Positions 1-11,759 of a stretch of 64,000 nucleotides of DNA are shown here, one piece after another; position 1 is the first letter of the stretch; every line of letters starts with the position of its first letter. The notes beneath the pieces were generated by a model. The model did no database searches, was not told where the DNA came from, and was given only the letters and a program-made list of their open reading frames with translations. Source of the DNA: Halichondria panicea (Eukaryota; Porifera; Demospongiae; Suberitida; Halichondriidae); assembly GCF_963675165.1 (NCBI RefSeq), contig NC_087387.1, positions 2,593,501 through 2,657,500 on the forward strand, written 5' to 3'. The position numbers and the translations under genes are program-made.

Positions 1-579
1 TTCTCTGCATGTCAACGATACTGCACTGAGAAAACATATCAAAAGTGTCGGGCCCCCCCTGACTGCCCTGGGGGACCACCTGGTGAGCTTGAATGTTAAT
101 TACGCATTGTGCTTTATGGACCTGCATGATAGCAGCATTAAGATATAGTGTTCATGCAGTTTATTTAATAAGGCTATATAATTATGGTGATTGAATTAAC
201 ATGCATGTGTACTGGGATTTCTCCATTCATTATAGGGATAAATAATCCATGGTACGTTGGTTCCAAGAACTACGGAGATTCAATAGTCAGCCAGAACAAA
301 ATGGACACTAAGAGTAAGTAAAAATTAATGTGTAGCTCTATATCATATAATCTCGTCAGTCTTGAATGAACTTGATCATCATCGCTCATCTGTGGCGTGA
401 GGATATTAGGATTTGTAACCTTATGCATAGGCCGTGATTCTGTAGTAAGACTAAATAAATAAGAGTACAGCTACAATTATACATGCATATAGTTATTTTA
501 CTGCATAAATTCAGGTGAGCTTGAGGAGGAGATTCTCGCTGCGGTTGAAGAGATACTGAAGGAGAGGATAAGCAACTAA
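1..579 (+). CDS. 3' end of an unrecognised spliced gene (partial)
   Basis: The last two coding exons are supported by splice signals and matching phases: 236-313 (after a TATAG acceptor, before a GTAAGT donor) and 515-579 (after TTCAG, ending in TAA at 577-579). Together they encode a C-terminus containing NNPWYVGSKNYGDSIVSQNK and then an acidic, probably helical tail ending in EEILKERISN. An upstream exon ending at position 82 before GTGAGC is compatible in phase, but only when read in the frame giving a Cys- and Pro-rich peptide. A different frame of the same exon looks more protein-like but does not join, so that exon is uncertain. I do not recognise the family. The rest of the gene lies to the left of the window. 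Confidence 0.4.
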
Positions 580-2240
580 GCCAGAGGGCACAAACTGACA
601 TAAGGACTTGCTATAATTTAAAGATCTAGCTAGAGCTTCTAATTTGATTCAGTTGATTATTTTCCAAAGCATGTATATATATGTTATAGTTATATATTTA
701 CCATCAATCGTCTCTGGCATACAAGCTATAGATGGCCATGCATGCAAACCTGTGTATATATAGTATTTAAGACAATAGCAATGCCATGTACTATGAGTGT
801 GGGAGGATATTGTATACCTAATCTGAATGATATCAGAAGCAGAGGGACACAGCTTTGCCTATAGAGCTCTCTAGCTGGTACTAAACTAAGAATCTATATA
901 TCTCTTCCTTCCTCTCCAAGACACTATAGTTTAAACAATTAAGTTGACCGTGAGAATGAGCAAACTGACAATTATAAAGCACATCTATGCTACCAATACA
1001 CACATAACACTCTACCATATAGATAACACGCAATATCGATCGTGTTCAAATATAATTATAGTCTCTATAAATCATATAGGCACCCAATTTTTAAATATAG
1101 ATGTACCTGACTGTATTATGCAAGTACAACAAACCTAGCACCCATGCACATCAAAATATCCTGTACAACCACGCAAAATATGGTAACGTGCACCACCATG
1201 CACATATCTATACAACACACACAGAGAAACAAAAGCAAACAACTTCACCTTCTTCTGAATCAGTGTATTATAGATATATAGCAGACTTCTTTGGACACAA
1301 TGAACATTGCATGTGCAAGCAGATAGTATATATATACTGCGGTCCAACATGCACAAACTGATAACACAACACCATGCATATACTTTCAATACACTCATGC
1401 ATTGTGCTGCATGTATCAACACTGCATTAGATACAGTCAGGTTTATTTCAGTGCGGGTTAGCTGATTAATTTCGACCTGCTTGAAATGTTCTCTCACCTG
1501 CTTGGAGCACATAAATTTCCTACATGTCAGTCACCCGCTTGATATTTCAATTAAAATATCAATATACCCCACCCCCTCAGACAACCGTTGAAACTACATG
1601 CGCTATTCCTACACACTGGGAGGTCAATCAGAGTAGCATCATTTTTCACTTCATTTCAAGGGTTGCAGGCACTATAATTATGCTTCCACTGTACATATAT
1701 AAGACCCCACAACTATACTAGACTAAGACCATGCTGCTCCAACTCAGTATAGATCTTAGGTACAACTACAAGCCAGCAGCCAACACCAACAAAATACCTC
1801 ATATATATACGTATGAACATGCTATAAGATTGCCCCCTTAATTAAAGTATGCTTCTTTTGTATAACAAACCACTAAGATCCCAGTAGAGGATAGTCAGGG
1901 TCAAAAGTTCTTCTGCTTCCAGAAAACATTTTAATTGCATTCCAATGGTCTAATCTTCCTTTAGTACCTCCAACCCTTGTAAACTTTTCACTGTGGTTGG
2001 AGGTAATAAAAAAGAGTAGACGATCGGAACATGTACAGATGTTCACATCCAACTATTTCAGTAACAAGGAAGTATCCTTCACTTCCAGGAATCCCGACTG
2101 GGACCAGATATAGTGTACAGTAATAAATCATGGGCAAGGTAAACTGAACCAGTAGTAGGGATTCCAGCAAAAGGTAACTATTTGCAAAGAGCATCCATGA
2201 ATAAAATAAAATATGGGGTGTTATAGTGTGTCAAAATGAC
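580..2240. other. Gene-free AT-rich stretch
   Basis: No open frame here has convincing codon use, splice signals or a recognisable family. The sequence is rich in TATA and ACATGT-type motifs and short AT runs. Two overlapping frames around 1101-1512 run on opposite strands through low-complexity sequence and are judged to be chance. Confidence 0.5.
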
Positions 2241-2481
2241 TACCGTATAGCGCGAAATTTTCGAGGCACTTATATTTTGTGGAATGGCCTCTAAAAGTAT
2301 TTCGTTGCACAATGTTCGCGGAGTGACTGCTTACCGGAAGCCACGCCTTTAAATCTTTGCACGTTATATAGCAGATAATTAATTAAAGAACAAATTTCAT
2401 GGACTTAATTTTCGTGTAGGATTGCTAACCCATAAAATCCGCGAAAATTAAGCCCCTCGAAAATTTTGCGCTGTACAGTAT
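2241..2481. mobile_element. MITE, CCGTATAGCG-end family, copy 1
   Basis: Terminal inverted repeats of about 25 bp. The left end reads CCGTATAGCGCGAAATTTTC after TA. The right end is its imperfect reverse complement, also followed by TA, so a TA target duplication is likely. There is no coding capacity. Related elements lie at 5508-5664, 21889-22120 and 26391-26543. Confidence 0.7.
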
Positions 2482-2484
2482 ATG

Positions 2485-3270
2485 ACAATGTACACACTAC
2501 AACATGCATATCCGCATTACAATATGCATGTCAACATGCACATTCATTACGATATGCAAGCATATACATGTTACAATATACATACTCTACGTGAGTATAG
2601 ATGTATAGTGTACTTTGACCCAATGACTACAATAATCTAGGCTCCACCCTTTCCTATCTATACAATCATAATTAAGTATGTTGACATGCATGTTGACTAT
2701 AATTATATAGTCTCCCAAGCCACACCCCTTCACTCTAAAAGGGTCTGGCAACAGTGTGCCACCACCAATCAGATTGTAAATTTGTGAAACGTCATATCGT
2801 TAAACCATGCACACCACATGATGTCATGGATTAGCATGCTGATAGGCTGAGCAGCTAATAGTGGGCGTGAAAAGTGATACGTAATTAAATTCCACTGGGA
2901 CTGTTGTCAGACTCTTCTTCGAGTGAAGGGGTGTGGCTTGCAACACTACATGTTGACATGTATATATGAATGCATACGATATACATGTTGACATGCACGC
3001 TGGTATACGATAATTAAACATTGCATATTGTAATGTGTATATTGACATTAATTGTATAATTATGCTGATATTATACATACTGTAATATGTATATGATGCA
3101 TGTTGACATGTATAATTATACTGTAACATATGGCACGTTGACATGCATATTGTACCGTGTGTATATGCATGTTTCCATGGATATTGTAACATGCATATTG
3201 TATTGTAACATGCATATTGTAACATGCATATCGTACATATGAATGTTGCCATGCATATTGTAATGGGCTG
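2485..3270. repeat. Foldback region with ATGCAT/ACATG-type subrepeats
   Basis: Both flanks (about 2485-2700 and 2940-3270) consist of degenerate copies of CATGCATATTGTAACATG-like units in opposite orientation. They enclose a clear inverted repeat: 2716-2755 pairs with 2900-2940, and the arm contains CCACACCCCTTCACT. This is probably a non-autonomous element whose arms have expanded by internal tandem repetition. No gene is seen. Confidence 0.55.
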
Positions 3271-3281
3271 TCTGCAATCAG

Positions 3282-3315
3282 TGGACTGGACTACTGGACT
3301 GGACTGGACTGGACT
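3282..3315. repeat. GGACT microsatellite
   Basis: Imperfect tandem GGACT pentamers. The complementary motif (AGTCC repeats) recurs in inverted orientation at 4505-4545, and shorter copies occur near 4836 and 10624. This suggests that the pentamer is part of a dispersed element. Confidence 0.6.
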
Positions 3316-4069
3316 GAACCAATTACATTCCTTTTCCTCAAAACAAGACCACAATGAATGACAATGACAGATGCATATACATTTACTATGAAGAACATAC
3401 TTCTTACCTCATAGTGGCAAGAACAAAATGCTTGTGTATTTTAAATTAGACTCTGCATGCATGGTGATGGAAGAGCATGTTTAGCTTTCTGTATAGTATA
3501 GGAGGACAGGTAACTGCATGGCCTAGCTGGTTGGGCATTCTTGCTTAATTGAACCACAATTGGCATCTATAGAACTGTTGTTTTAGGCTCAAAAGGAGGC
3601 TAAATTGAAAATGGTACACTGATAGTCCGATAAAGCGTGTCTGCTTCTCTGTTGAGCTGTGGAGAGTGAATATTTGCCATTTTTCATAGTGTACAAAGAG
3701 TCTATGTGCAATGTCTGTGTGCATGCTCCTGTCGTACTTTTCATGAAGCCTTTGCACAATGACATGTACACACTATCTTTCTAGTAAACTAACCACAAAC
3801 AAGACATCCAGTCGTAGTGATAAAGGATGTTCCTGTACAAGGAAAATCATTTGAAAAAGGGTGCTGTTTCTGGGGGGGTTTGAAAAAAGGCATGAATGTT
3901 TAGAGATACACTTGGAAATGTTTACCTGAACGTTTGCTGTGTTTATAATTACGTTAAACAACAGTTCAATTGTTGTGTAAGCAAGAATGCTGCTTATCAT
4001 TGTGTTCTGGGTGTGTTTGTAATGTATACATAGTGTAGTACATATATAGATCTATGTGGTAAAAAAGTA
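3316..4069. other. Gene-free spacer
   Basis: Nothing supportable as a gene. Short overlapping minus-strand frames between 3545 and 4000 have no splice context and no recognisable domain. Confidence 0.4.
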
Positions 4070-4462
4070 CAGGGTTTTGCAGAATTCTTGCAACAGGGCT
4101 AAACAGACACAGCAATGACTTCCATATATGGAAGTCAACTGCTGACTTACATTATGCAATGGTCATCCTGAAATGTTGATGAGACAGGAGCTGACAAAAG
4201 AAATTGCCAGAGGAGATTTGGTTACAATAATTATAAGACCTTCTGTCTTCACGCTTATCAATATCAGCCAATACCACTGTTTGGAGGGTGTTTCGTATCA
4301 ACCTTATGAATGCTTACAACCTGATAATCATATATCCCTATATGCTGCATATACAATACATGTACACAAAATACAAAATTTTATAGTCAGCAGTTGACTT
4401 CCATATATGGAAGTCATTGTAGTGTCTGTTTAGCCCTGTTGCAAGGATTTTAAAAAACCCTG
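4070..4462. mobile_element. MITE with ~80-bp terminal inverted repeats and TA duplication
   Basis: The left arm begins CAGGGTTTTGCAGAATTC and continues to about 4145. The right arm (about 4384-4462) is its reverse complement. Each arm contains the self-complementary block TGACTTCCATATATGGAAGTCA. The element is bounded by TA on both sides, as in Tc1/mariner-type insertions. It is 393 bp long and non-coding. A lone end of the same family lies near 6740-6775. Confidence 0.75.
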
Positions 4463-5396
4463 TAATGGTTTATAATCACAATCATTTTGTTTTGTGGTCA
4501 AGTCAAAGTTCAGTCCAGTAGTCCAGTAGTCTAGTCCAGTCCAGAGGAGGTAAGCCAAGGTCAACAGGGTCACTTTTAAATTTCCATATCTTGTGGTTTC
4601 GAAGAATGCAATCAAAGGTCAAAGGTTGCAATTAAATCTGAGATCTCTTCTCTCAAGCTTGTTCGTCTGGGGCGCGATAGCTCAATTGATTTCTGCTATG
4701 ATTATGAAGAGGATGAAGCTAGTGGTGGTGTATAAACCCATGCAGGGGTGCGAGGGTAAACTCAGTTTTACATGTAAAACATAAGCCCACGTGATGTTTA
4801 ATTAGTGACCTTTTGACATTGGCGTACCTCCTCTGAGTCCAGTCCACTGTAATGTGTATATGAATGCACACCATGTGTACATTGTCATAGTCATTTTGAC
4901 ACAGATAACACCCCATAAATAAACACCCACACTATATACTAGCTTGTAGGAAACCAATGACAATACATTAAGGAGGAAATAGATTGGAAACGGTTTAGTG
5001 CTTTACATACGTACATAGAGTTGCATGATGCTTTTAACAACTTTATGGCATTTAACTCAGTTGCTCAAAAAACTCAGCTAAGAAAAACGACCATTCATGG
5101 AGGCATTGTTGTTTATAAATTGCCTAGTTATAGTGCCTTGTGCTACTATTGGAACATTTTTGAAGTAAACCACCATTACAGATGTTTTTATCTTAACTTC
5201 ATGCAATTTTATATATACATACTGCAGCATGTTACAGTGAACAATTTTGGCCATTTCTATAAAATTTGTTAGATAGAACCTAATCTACCTAAAAAGGGCA
5301 AGTTTCACAGAAACCGGGCGACGACCCAACTTCATTACGTACGTATGTATGATGTATCGGGAAATTACTAACTGATTTGTAAAAAAGTAAGAAAAG

Positions 5397-5466
5397 TTAC
5401 CGGGAATCAAACCCACGCCTAATCTATCATCTAATCTACTAAGCCATCACCCTAACCAATAAGCCA
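5397..5466 (-). repeat. tRNA-related sequence (SINE head or tRNA pseudogene)
   Basis: On the minus strand an A-box-like TGGCTTAGTAGATT (5433-5446) is followed about 20 bases later by a B-box-like GGTTTGATTCCCG (5401-5413). Spacing and order match an internal Pol III promoter. The acceptor stem does not pair convincingly, so this is more likely a tRNA-derived repeat or pseudogene than a working tRNA. No anticodon is assigned. Confidence 0.35.
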
Positions 5467-5507
5467 CACCTATTCTGTCCCTAGTCATCACATACATACA
5501 TACAGAT

Positions 5508-5664
5508 ACCGTATATAGCGTGTATATTTTATTTTTGTGGTTTTCGCCTGATTAAGCATGTACCGTGATTATAACCATGAATTTAATATCGCATGCATGC
5601 ATGTTGCTATTCCGCAAAAACCTTTCTAACAGTCATTCTGCGAAAATTTATACCCTATATGGTA
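5508..5664. mobile_element. MITE, CCGTATAGCG-end family, copy 2 (divergent)
   Basis: The left end is CCGTATATAGCGTGTATATT. The right end contains GCGAAAATTTATACCCTATA and then TGGTA. The ends are inverted and imperfect, and related to the elements at 2241, 21889 and 26391. Length is 157 bp. Non-coding. Confidence 0.5.
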
Positions 5665-5719
5665 TACATAGTTAGGGATTGCAGACTTGCAGTGCACTTG
5701 CAAAAGAAAATTGCCATGT

Positions 5720-5922
5720 CAGGGTTTCATCTAGGATTAAAAGTTTGGGGGGAAGGTTTGGTTGAACGCCGCAAAATGTCCTACCCCCTATTACATGTTA
5801 GTGCATCACAGTAGATCTAGTTACGTATTGCACATCACAGACAGTACTAATGTGATGACGTCATTATTCTACAGGGGGGGGAGAAGGTTCACCCCTGCCC
5901 CCCATGCACTAGATGAAACCTT
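5720..5922. mobile_element. Short inverted-repeat element (GGGTTTCATCTAG ends)
   Basis: The left end is AGGGTTTCATCTAGG and the right end is CTAGATGAAACCT. The middle is asymmetric, with G-runs on the left half and C-runs on the right. A similar terminus, ACTAGATGAAACCC, occurs at about 22334, next to a poly-C run. Non-coding. Confidence 0.5.
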
Positions 5923-6097
5923 GCATGTACGTATATCATTATCTGCATTCTAGCCTACATGTAAGCTTGCTCTTTTATTTAATAGGGCCTAGATATACCT
6001 ATGATAGCATTCTTGAAAAGCTTAGTATGTACACGTATCTATTGTAACGGTTTGACTGGTTGTACATGTAATTTATTTACAAAGTTTACTATTTTAC

Positions 6098-6129
6098 ATA
6101 GGCTCTTAGCTTTAAAGCTAAGAGCCTAT
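6098..6129. repeat. Perfect 32-bp palindrome
   Basis: ATAGGCTCTTAGCTTT is followed directly by its exact reverse complement with no loop. It may be an old inverted-repeat end or a cruciform-prone site. No function is evident. Confidence 0.7.
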
Positions 6130-6152
6130 TGTACACTGTGGTTTACTATGCA

Positions 6153-6715
6153 GATAGAAAAGTAAGAGGGATTGGTAACGGAAGCAGTTCACGTGATCAT
6201 TTTACATTGAATCTGCAGTAAAACCTCGAAAACCTCAATATACTATCCACGTTTTACGCCCTATGAACGAGGTTATTTTGCCAGGTAACTCGTTCAAAAT
6301 AAGAAAGTTGTGTTTCCTTGAGACATCATCTCTTTCAACAATTTATAACCTGCCCAGTCTGTGACCCACGTGTAGTACTTGTTAATGACTGACCACACCC
6401 AGTAAAAAGGGATGTTCCAGTGAAGTTATAAGCGTACAGCTGCTACTTATAGTCTTGTATTGCTAAAATATGTAAGCGTACTGGTTATAACTGCTAAAAT
6501 AGGTATAGACCTTTAAATATGAGTGAGTTGCACAGACTGAGCATGTTTGCTTGTGGTATATTATGCATTGTGTGTAGAAAATAGGCCATTAGCTTGGCTA
6601 GCCGAACCACGCCCAACTCCAGCTTTGGCTTGTTGACACAGCCTTGATTAAACTGGGGGTAAAGCGGATATTACTCGAGGGTACTTCCGTTACCAATCCC
6701 TCTTCCTCTTCTATC
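6153..6715. mobile_element. Foldback element, GGGATTGGNAACGGAAG family, copy 1
   Basis: The left end, about 6153-6200, contains GATAGAAAAGTAAGAGGGAT and then TGGTAACGGAAG. The right end, about 6672-6715, holds the inverse (CTTCCGTTACCAATCCC). An internal segment (6587-6640, around GGCCATTAGCTTGGC) recurs at 14118-14175. A pogo/Tigger-like CAGTAAAACCTCGA end sits inside near 6214. Non-coding. Other copies lie at 30297-30777 and 63513-63726. Confidence 0.5.
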
Positions 6716-9348
6716 TATCTTCTATCTAGCTTTACACAGCACTGTTGCAAAGATTCTGCAAAACCCTGTAGCCCTTAATAAATATGCACTCAATGATAAG
6801 GACAGATCAACACTTTAGGGAATTCTCCTAAACTATAAACCCACACTACAGATGTATCCATTCATAACTTGATACCTTAACAACAACAAGGAAGGAGGTC
6901 CAATGATCCCATAAACTCTGACTGGGACTTGACCGGTTTAATAGAGTTTAAAGGACATATAACTGTACCACAGATTTCAAGTTTGGGCAAGGTAGACTAA
7001 AGTAGGGATTCCACAAAATATATTACAGTACAAGCTATACATGTATTAAGTACAATGTATAGTCATGTATATCTATAAAGGCATAAGTATAAAGGCATAA
7101 GTATTTATGTTAGGGGCGTAGCAAGCAAGTTTAGAGTAGTCAGGCCAACTATCTAGGCCTTGCACATGAATTGTTCAGCATGTTCATTAATGTGAATGAA
7201 AAACGTTTTGCAGTATCAAACTTTATATACATATCTCAACAGCACAACATAACCTACACAGAATAAATAAAAAAAAAAAAATAGGTCCACCGCCAAGTAT
7301 TACTCATTATGTTCCAAGGTTACCTATTAGTCTCAAAATAATGCTGGCAAGGCCTAACTATTTCACTAATTGATTGAGTATTACCAGGAAACAATTACGC
7401 AATTTTCAATAATGACGACATTATCTACCTAGTTACGAAAAGTAATCCAGCCAAACCGCTTGCTACGGCCTTGTATAATAATGTGCTATATCTACACTGT
7501 AGTGCACTGTACAGTGCATACTAATGTAGTCAAGTAAAGACATTGCCACTAGCCTCGATCCCAAGCCCTTAGAAAACAGTTTTAATTTGGCTACATTGCC
7601 ACCAACAAACGGGAATTACAAATTAAAACAGTATTACATAACGACAGCTCACACCTCTCCCTGCTCTAGTATAGACACAAGTTGGGACCTGCACAGTCAC
7701 TGAGAGAGGCTTGAGGTCCATAGCAAACCAGCTCCTTAAAGTTGAAGGTGAACCTTCTCTCAAGTCTACTGTTCTGTGCAGTGGAAATGGACATCAATAC
7801 TTTGGTGGCCAAGAGTGCTCAGGGGACTGGGAGAAGAGGAAACAAGAATGACGTAATAATAAATTATTATGTAACAGATTTGTGCATAGGGTAAAATATA
7901 TATATTACTGGAGTAGATGACGTTACCAATGAGCTATTTTAGGCTACGGGATATTTGCTTCATGGGTACTGAAAGTTCACCTCTGAAACAGGCCGGTTTT
8001 GAAAAGCCAAAGCTACCGGTGTAGAAGTGAAATGGGCACCCTCAGAACTTTGGGGACCCCACCCCAGTATAAATATATACTTATAATGGCCATGCTTTTT
8101 TCACAAGATGAAATATTTGGTGTCCGAAACAATCGTTGATTTAAGCGATACCAGCTGTATGTACCAAATCAGATATGAAACTTTTAGCTACCCAAACTAA
8201 ATTGCATTACAACTAGCACTCAATTTTGTTTGAGGGCCTTGCCCCGCTAGAAGAAGTGTCAATAGGTATCCGACGAATAGACTATCAGCACACATTAGCA
8301 TACCTCATGGCTCTGAGGAGGCAGTAGAGGTAGAACTGACATGTACATGTATATATACAACTTACATGTACATTATGTATATGTCGTGTGCTGCTACAAA
8401 ATCATCATGCCGGTTTGAAGCAAGTTAATAGCATGTACATCCATTATTACACATCCTTCGTTTATGAATTGACTTACCTGTGTTATGAGGAAGAGCATGA
8501 CAACTTCTGACAGAGAAATTTGAGAGACTTGTCCCAATGATTCCCAGGGCTTTTTCATACACACACCCTCATGCATCTTCCTTGGGAGAGGGTGGGAGTT
8601 ACCTTTGTCTTGTACAAACTAACGAAAATCAGGGTCATTGCATGACATGGTATGAAATGGGAGTTTGGAGGAGGGTGTGAATACCATACCATACCATACA
8701 CAAAAGAGTACTGAAATCCGCAATCAACAGCATAATTTAAAAGGCTAGCTTAGTTTTAGTACACACTGTCACACACAATGTGCAGTACACATGCGCAATT
8801 GTTTTGTTCCTTTTATGGTTAAATTTCAGTCAACTACGAGTACCAGTACTAGTGGTTACCTGTTAGGTTAGCGCAGTGTGACCAGTAGACAGTCCTGTCC
8901 TAGTTTGGATTGCTTAACTATCATCTCCAGGGTTAATTATACATGTAGTCATGTGAATCCTACATCTATTTGTACCTAACAATGCTCTCCAGGGTGAACT
9001 CGTACCTGATATCAACCTCAGCCTCCACAATTTGAGGGAGGGGATAGGGTTAACACTAACTATGTTATACCATACAGGCAGCAGCATGTACATTGTATGT
9101 GATTGGCTTACCGTTTCTTTTCTAATTAGCCAGGCTGTAGTAGCTAGTATGGTAGAGCAGCTAGCTGGTATCTAAACATGTAGCATCCTTCTAAATCTGG
9201 TAGGTATTAAAGCCCCTCTAAAGTCTCCATCAGAGCAGCTGGTAGCTATAATAGAGTACTCTCTTAGAGCAGTTGCCAGTCATTTTGTATCTAGTGTAAA
9301 AAAGTTTACGATGTGGATTCACACACAAGCACAACATACTACTTATAC
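6716..9348. other. Mostly gene-free stretch with exon-like fragments
   Basis: No complete gene. Two short stretches look exon-like. One is 8483-8580 (minus), open from a CTCTCCCAAG acceptor to a strong CAG|GTAAGT donor, encoding a peptide with SLSEVVMLFLITQ. The other is 7700-7840, open on both strands. I could not link either into a gene. Poly-A at 7268-7281. Confidence 0.3.
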
Positions 9349-9500
9349 AGTGGAATCTCTTCTAACAGACACCTTTGACTCTAAAGAAAATTTTTTTGGA
9401 TGTTATACAAAGGTAACTTTTGTTGAGGGATTGCTTTGCACACTACTGTTCATTGGGACCTGCACGTGGGTGTCTAGTGTCTTTCTTCAGGGGAACCGTT
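9348..9500. mobile_element. Pogo/Tigger-like inverted-repeat end (CAGTGGAATCTC)
   Basis: The sequence CAGTGGAATCTCTTCTAACA matches the general form of pogo/Tigger-type ends (CAGTNNAACCTC). Similar starts occur at about 6214, 20524, 21153 and 60110. No transposase is present here. The overlapping 125-codon frame (9311-9688) runs through this repeat and is not considered a gene. Confidence 0.4.
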
Positions 9501-9782
9501 ACGAGGATGTGACTAATATTATAATACAACGATCCCAGTGGCTAGAGTTCCTGAGTCCCATATGGTCAGAGCAGTGTTCACTCCTTAAAAATAATTACCA
9601 GACATCAAACATAAGAGTGTATGTACTGAGAATGGCAAGCTCTCGGCCCGAGGTATATACACGTCCAAATCTCAGTATACAAGCATAGTATTCATCCTAT
9701 TTATTAAAGGCACCACTTATATGCAAAACATGTGACGTTGCTTAACTTCGGTGATCAGACGAGAGCCGGTGTTTTCAACGTA

Positions 9783-10114
9783 AAATACCTCTAATTAAGG
9801 CGACACTTTTTAATAATTACGAAGCCAGAGGTCGCTTCTTTTAGAGGTTGAAAAATTATGTTGAATACCTAGGGTCCCGCATCTAATTGGAGGTAGCTCT
9901 ACTCAGTCTACTTGCCTCGATTTCTAGCCGCTTAAAAATGTATATTTTACAGTGGGCTAGAATAGGCTAGGTGTGGCTATATTTACCTCCATTTAGGATG
10001 CAACATTAAAAATAGTTGTCAACGCAGCTGTCGCTACTTTTAGAGATCAGAAAATTACGTAAACTCAGGTGTGTCGCGTATTTGGAGGGCTGCCTTAATT
10101 AGAGGTATTACGGT
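9783..10114. mobile_element. MITE, CCGTAA-ACCTC family, copy 1
   Basis: The left end is AATACCTCTAATTAAGGCG. The right end is CCTTAATTAGAGGTATTACG, then GTA. Interior blocks (AGAGGTCGCTTCTTTTAGAGG, GTTGACAACTATTTTTAATG-type) match the element at 37297-37652, so the two are one family. About 330 bp, non-coding. Confidence 0.65.
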
Positions 10115-10899
10115 ACTGTATACACGTAATGGGAAAATTTGGCGATTTGGCGAATTTTACCACAGATCGCCAAATTTTAAAACTGCCAAATTAAAGTTTG
10201 CTGGTCATTTTAACATCATACCGTAAATTTGCCTAAGACGCACAATTAAAAACGCTAATTTGGTTCAAAAACTTCAAATAGCTCATTCGCCAAATATTCC
10301 CGCTATACAATATTATGTGGTTAGAGTGGTGAATATACGGTAGTACGTGAAATCGTAAGGTAATGGCAACCCACAGGGTAATAAATAACTATTAAACCAC
10401 AACTTAGCTTGGATATGAACCTTATCCAAGGCTAAACTTTTTATATGCAGAGTTGTGCAATCTTCTTATGTGATAACACTTGGTAAGGAGTTCCACTTGG
10501 TCTAGTGCATTGTGTTTGAACAGCCTCGAAATAATGCCACAATGAATGCTACCAACAGATACAGTAAAGATCACCTAATGTGTTTAATAGTTTCGACCAG
10601 CAAGGGATGAATTGTTTGTCCCATATGGACTGGACACTGACTGGACTGGTCCCTTCTCTTTATACTGAGGCAATAAAGTGAGGTGGATAAATGATGCATG
10701 GTAACAATTAAAGTGGCAAGAAAGCTGACAATCTGGGGGAATGACCTTTTGACAGCTTTAGATCTACAAGAGAGTGTTTGAAGAGGTAAAACTTGTGAGC
10801 TTATTGTACAACCTAATGCTTAATTAACCACAACCTGACGAAGCACTACAATACAGTACTTAATACAGGAGTAATTAATATTGCTATAGAGTTGCCTGG

Positions 10900-11318
10900 T
10901 AGACTCGTGAGCCGTCACTTTTGCACGGCGAAAAGTAGACTGGTCAAACTCCGTGTAGAATCTTGTACAACGTTTGCTACTATAATAGTGGCAACTCAAG
11001 TGGCTAGACCGCATGCAGTTACCACAAGATCATTGATAGTGACGTTAAATGCACGTGATGCTCACCATCATAGGCATAGCATGCAAGTTATACTTAAGTA
11101 ATGAAGACTAGCTATAGTACATACTGACACAGCACTAGGAAACTTTTGTGTAGCTAGTTTTGTGGTAGTCTAAGTATTACATGCAGTAGACTGATGTCAC
11201 GAAAACCACAGCCATTTAGAATCTTATCTGATATGCTGACTGCGTGTGCAACACAAGATTCTATCGGAGTTTGACCAGTCTAATTTTCCCTGCGCAAAAG
11301 TGACGGCTCACGAGTCTA
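10900..11318. mobile_element. MITE with ~70-bp terminal inverted repeats
   Basis: The left end is TAGACTCGTGAGCCGTCACT. The right end is the exact reverse complement over this block, and homology continues inward through a GTTTGACCAGTCTA segment. The flanks share an imperfect 8-bp repeat (TTGCCTGG / TTGCTGTG), compatible with hAT-type insertion. A lone end of this family lies at 62892-62915. Non-coding, 419 bp. Confidence 0.7.
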
Positions 11319-11759
11319 TTGCTGTGGGGTGACTACTCCTTCTAATCTAGCTTTGCTTAATTTGCTTTCTCTGCTAAGAGAGCAAAACTAAACTGAGAGT
11401 TCTGTGCAGCCGCCTTGGAAATTTTCAGGAGGTTGTCCTCCAAAAACTTTTTATGACGTAATGCAATGACGTCGATGCAACCGCACAAACCCAACTGTTA
11501 GATCGCAAAGCCGATTGAGCCCCATGCACCCCCAACTAGTTGGAGCATGCAAAGACTATATAGACTACCAACCCACAATCTTGTTTTCGAACTTTTTGTT
11601 ACTTCAGTGCGCATGCTCTTCCAACCCTACTCTTCCCCATTTTTTCACAAAATATTTTTTGCACTTGTAATTATTAGCTATGGGTGTGCTATAAAACTCC
11701 CACATAGCATCAGAACAGACTGTATAATATAAATTATGGGTAAGTGCATGAGATCAAAG

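Noticed and set aside
1135-1512. 125-codon minus-strand frame
   Set aside because: Runs through AT-rich low-complexity sequence; Cys/Tyr/Leu-rich translation without motifs.
2824-3354. 176-codon minus-strand frame
   Set aside because: Its translation is repeats of YNTICMLQYA-type units made by the CATGCATATTGTAA subrepeats, not a protein gene.
7700-7840. Stretch open on both strands, ending in one frame with FGGQECSGDWEKRKQE
   Set aside because: Protein-like but isolated. No start, no partner exons, no family.
8483-8580. Exon-like minus-strand stretch (SLSEVVMLFLITQ) with a good donor; vague similarity to an SLC13-type transporter segment
   Set aside because: No flanking exons with matching phase or motifs were found, so the similarity may be chance.
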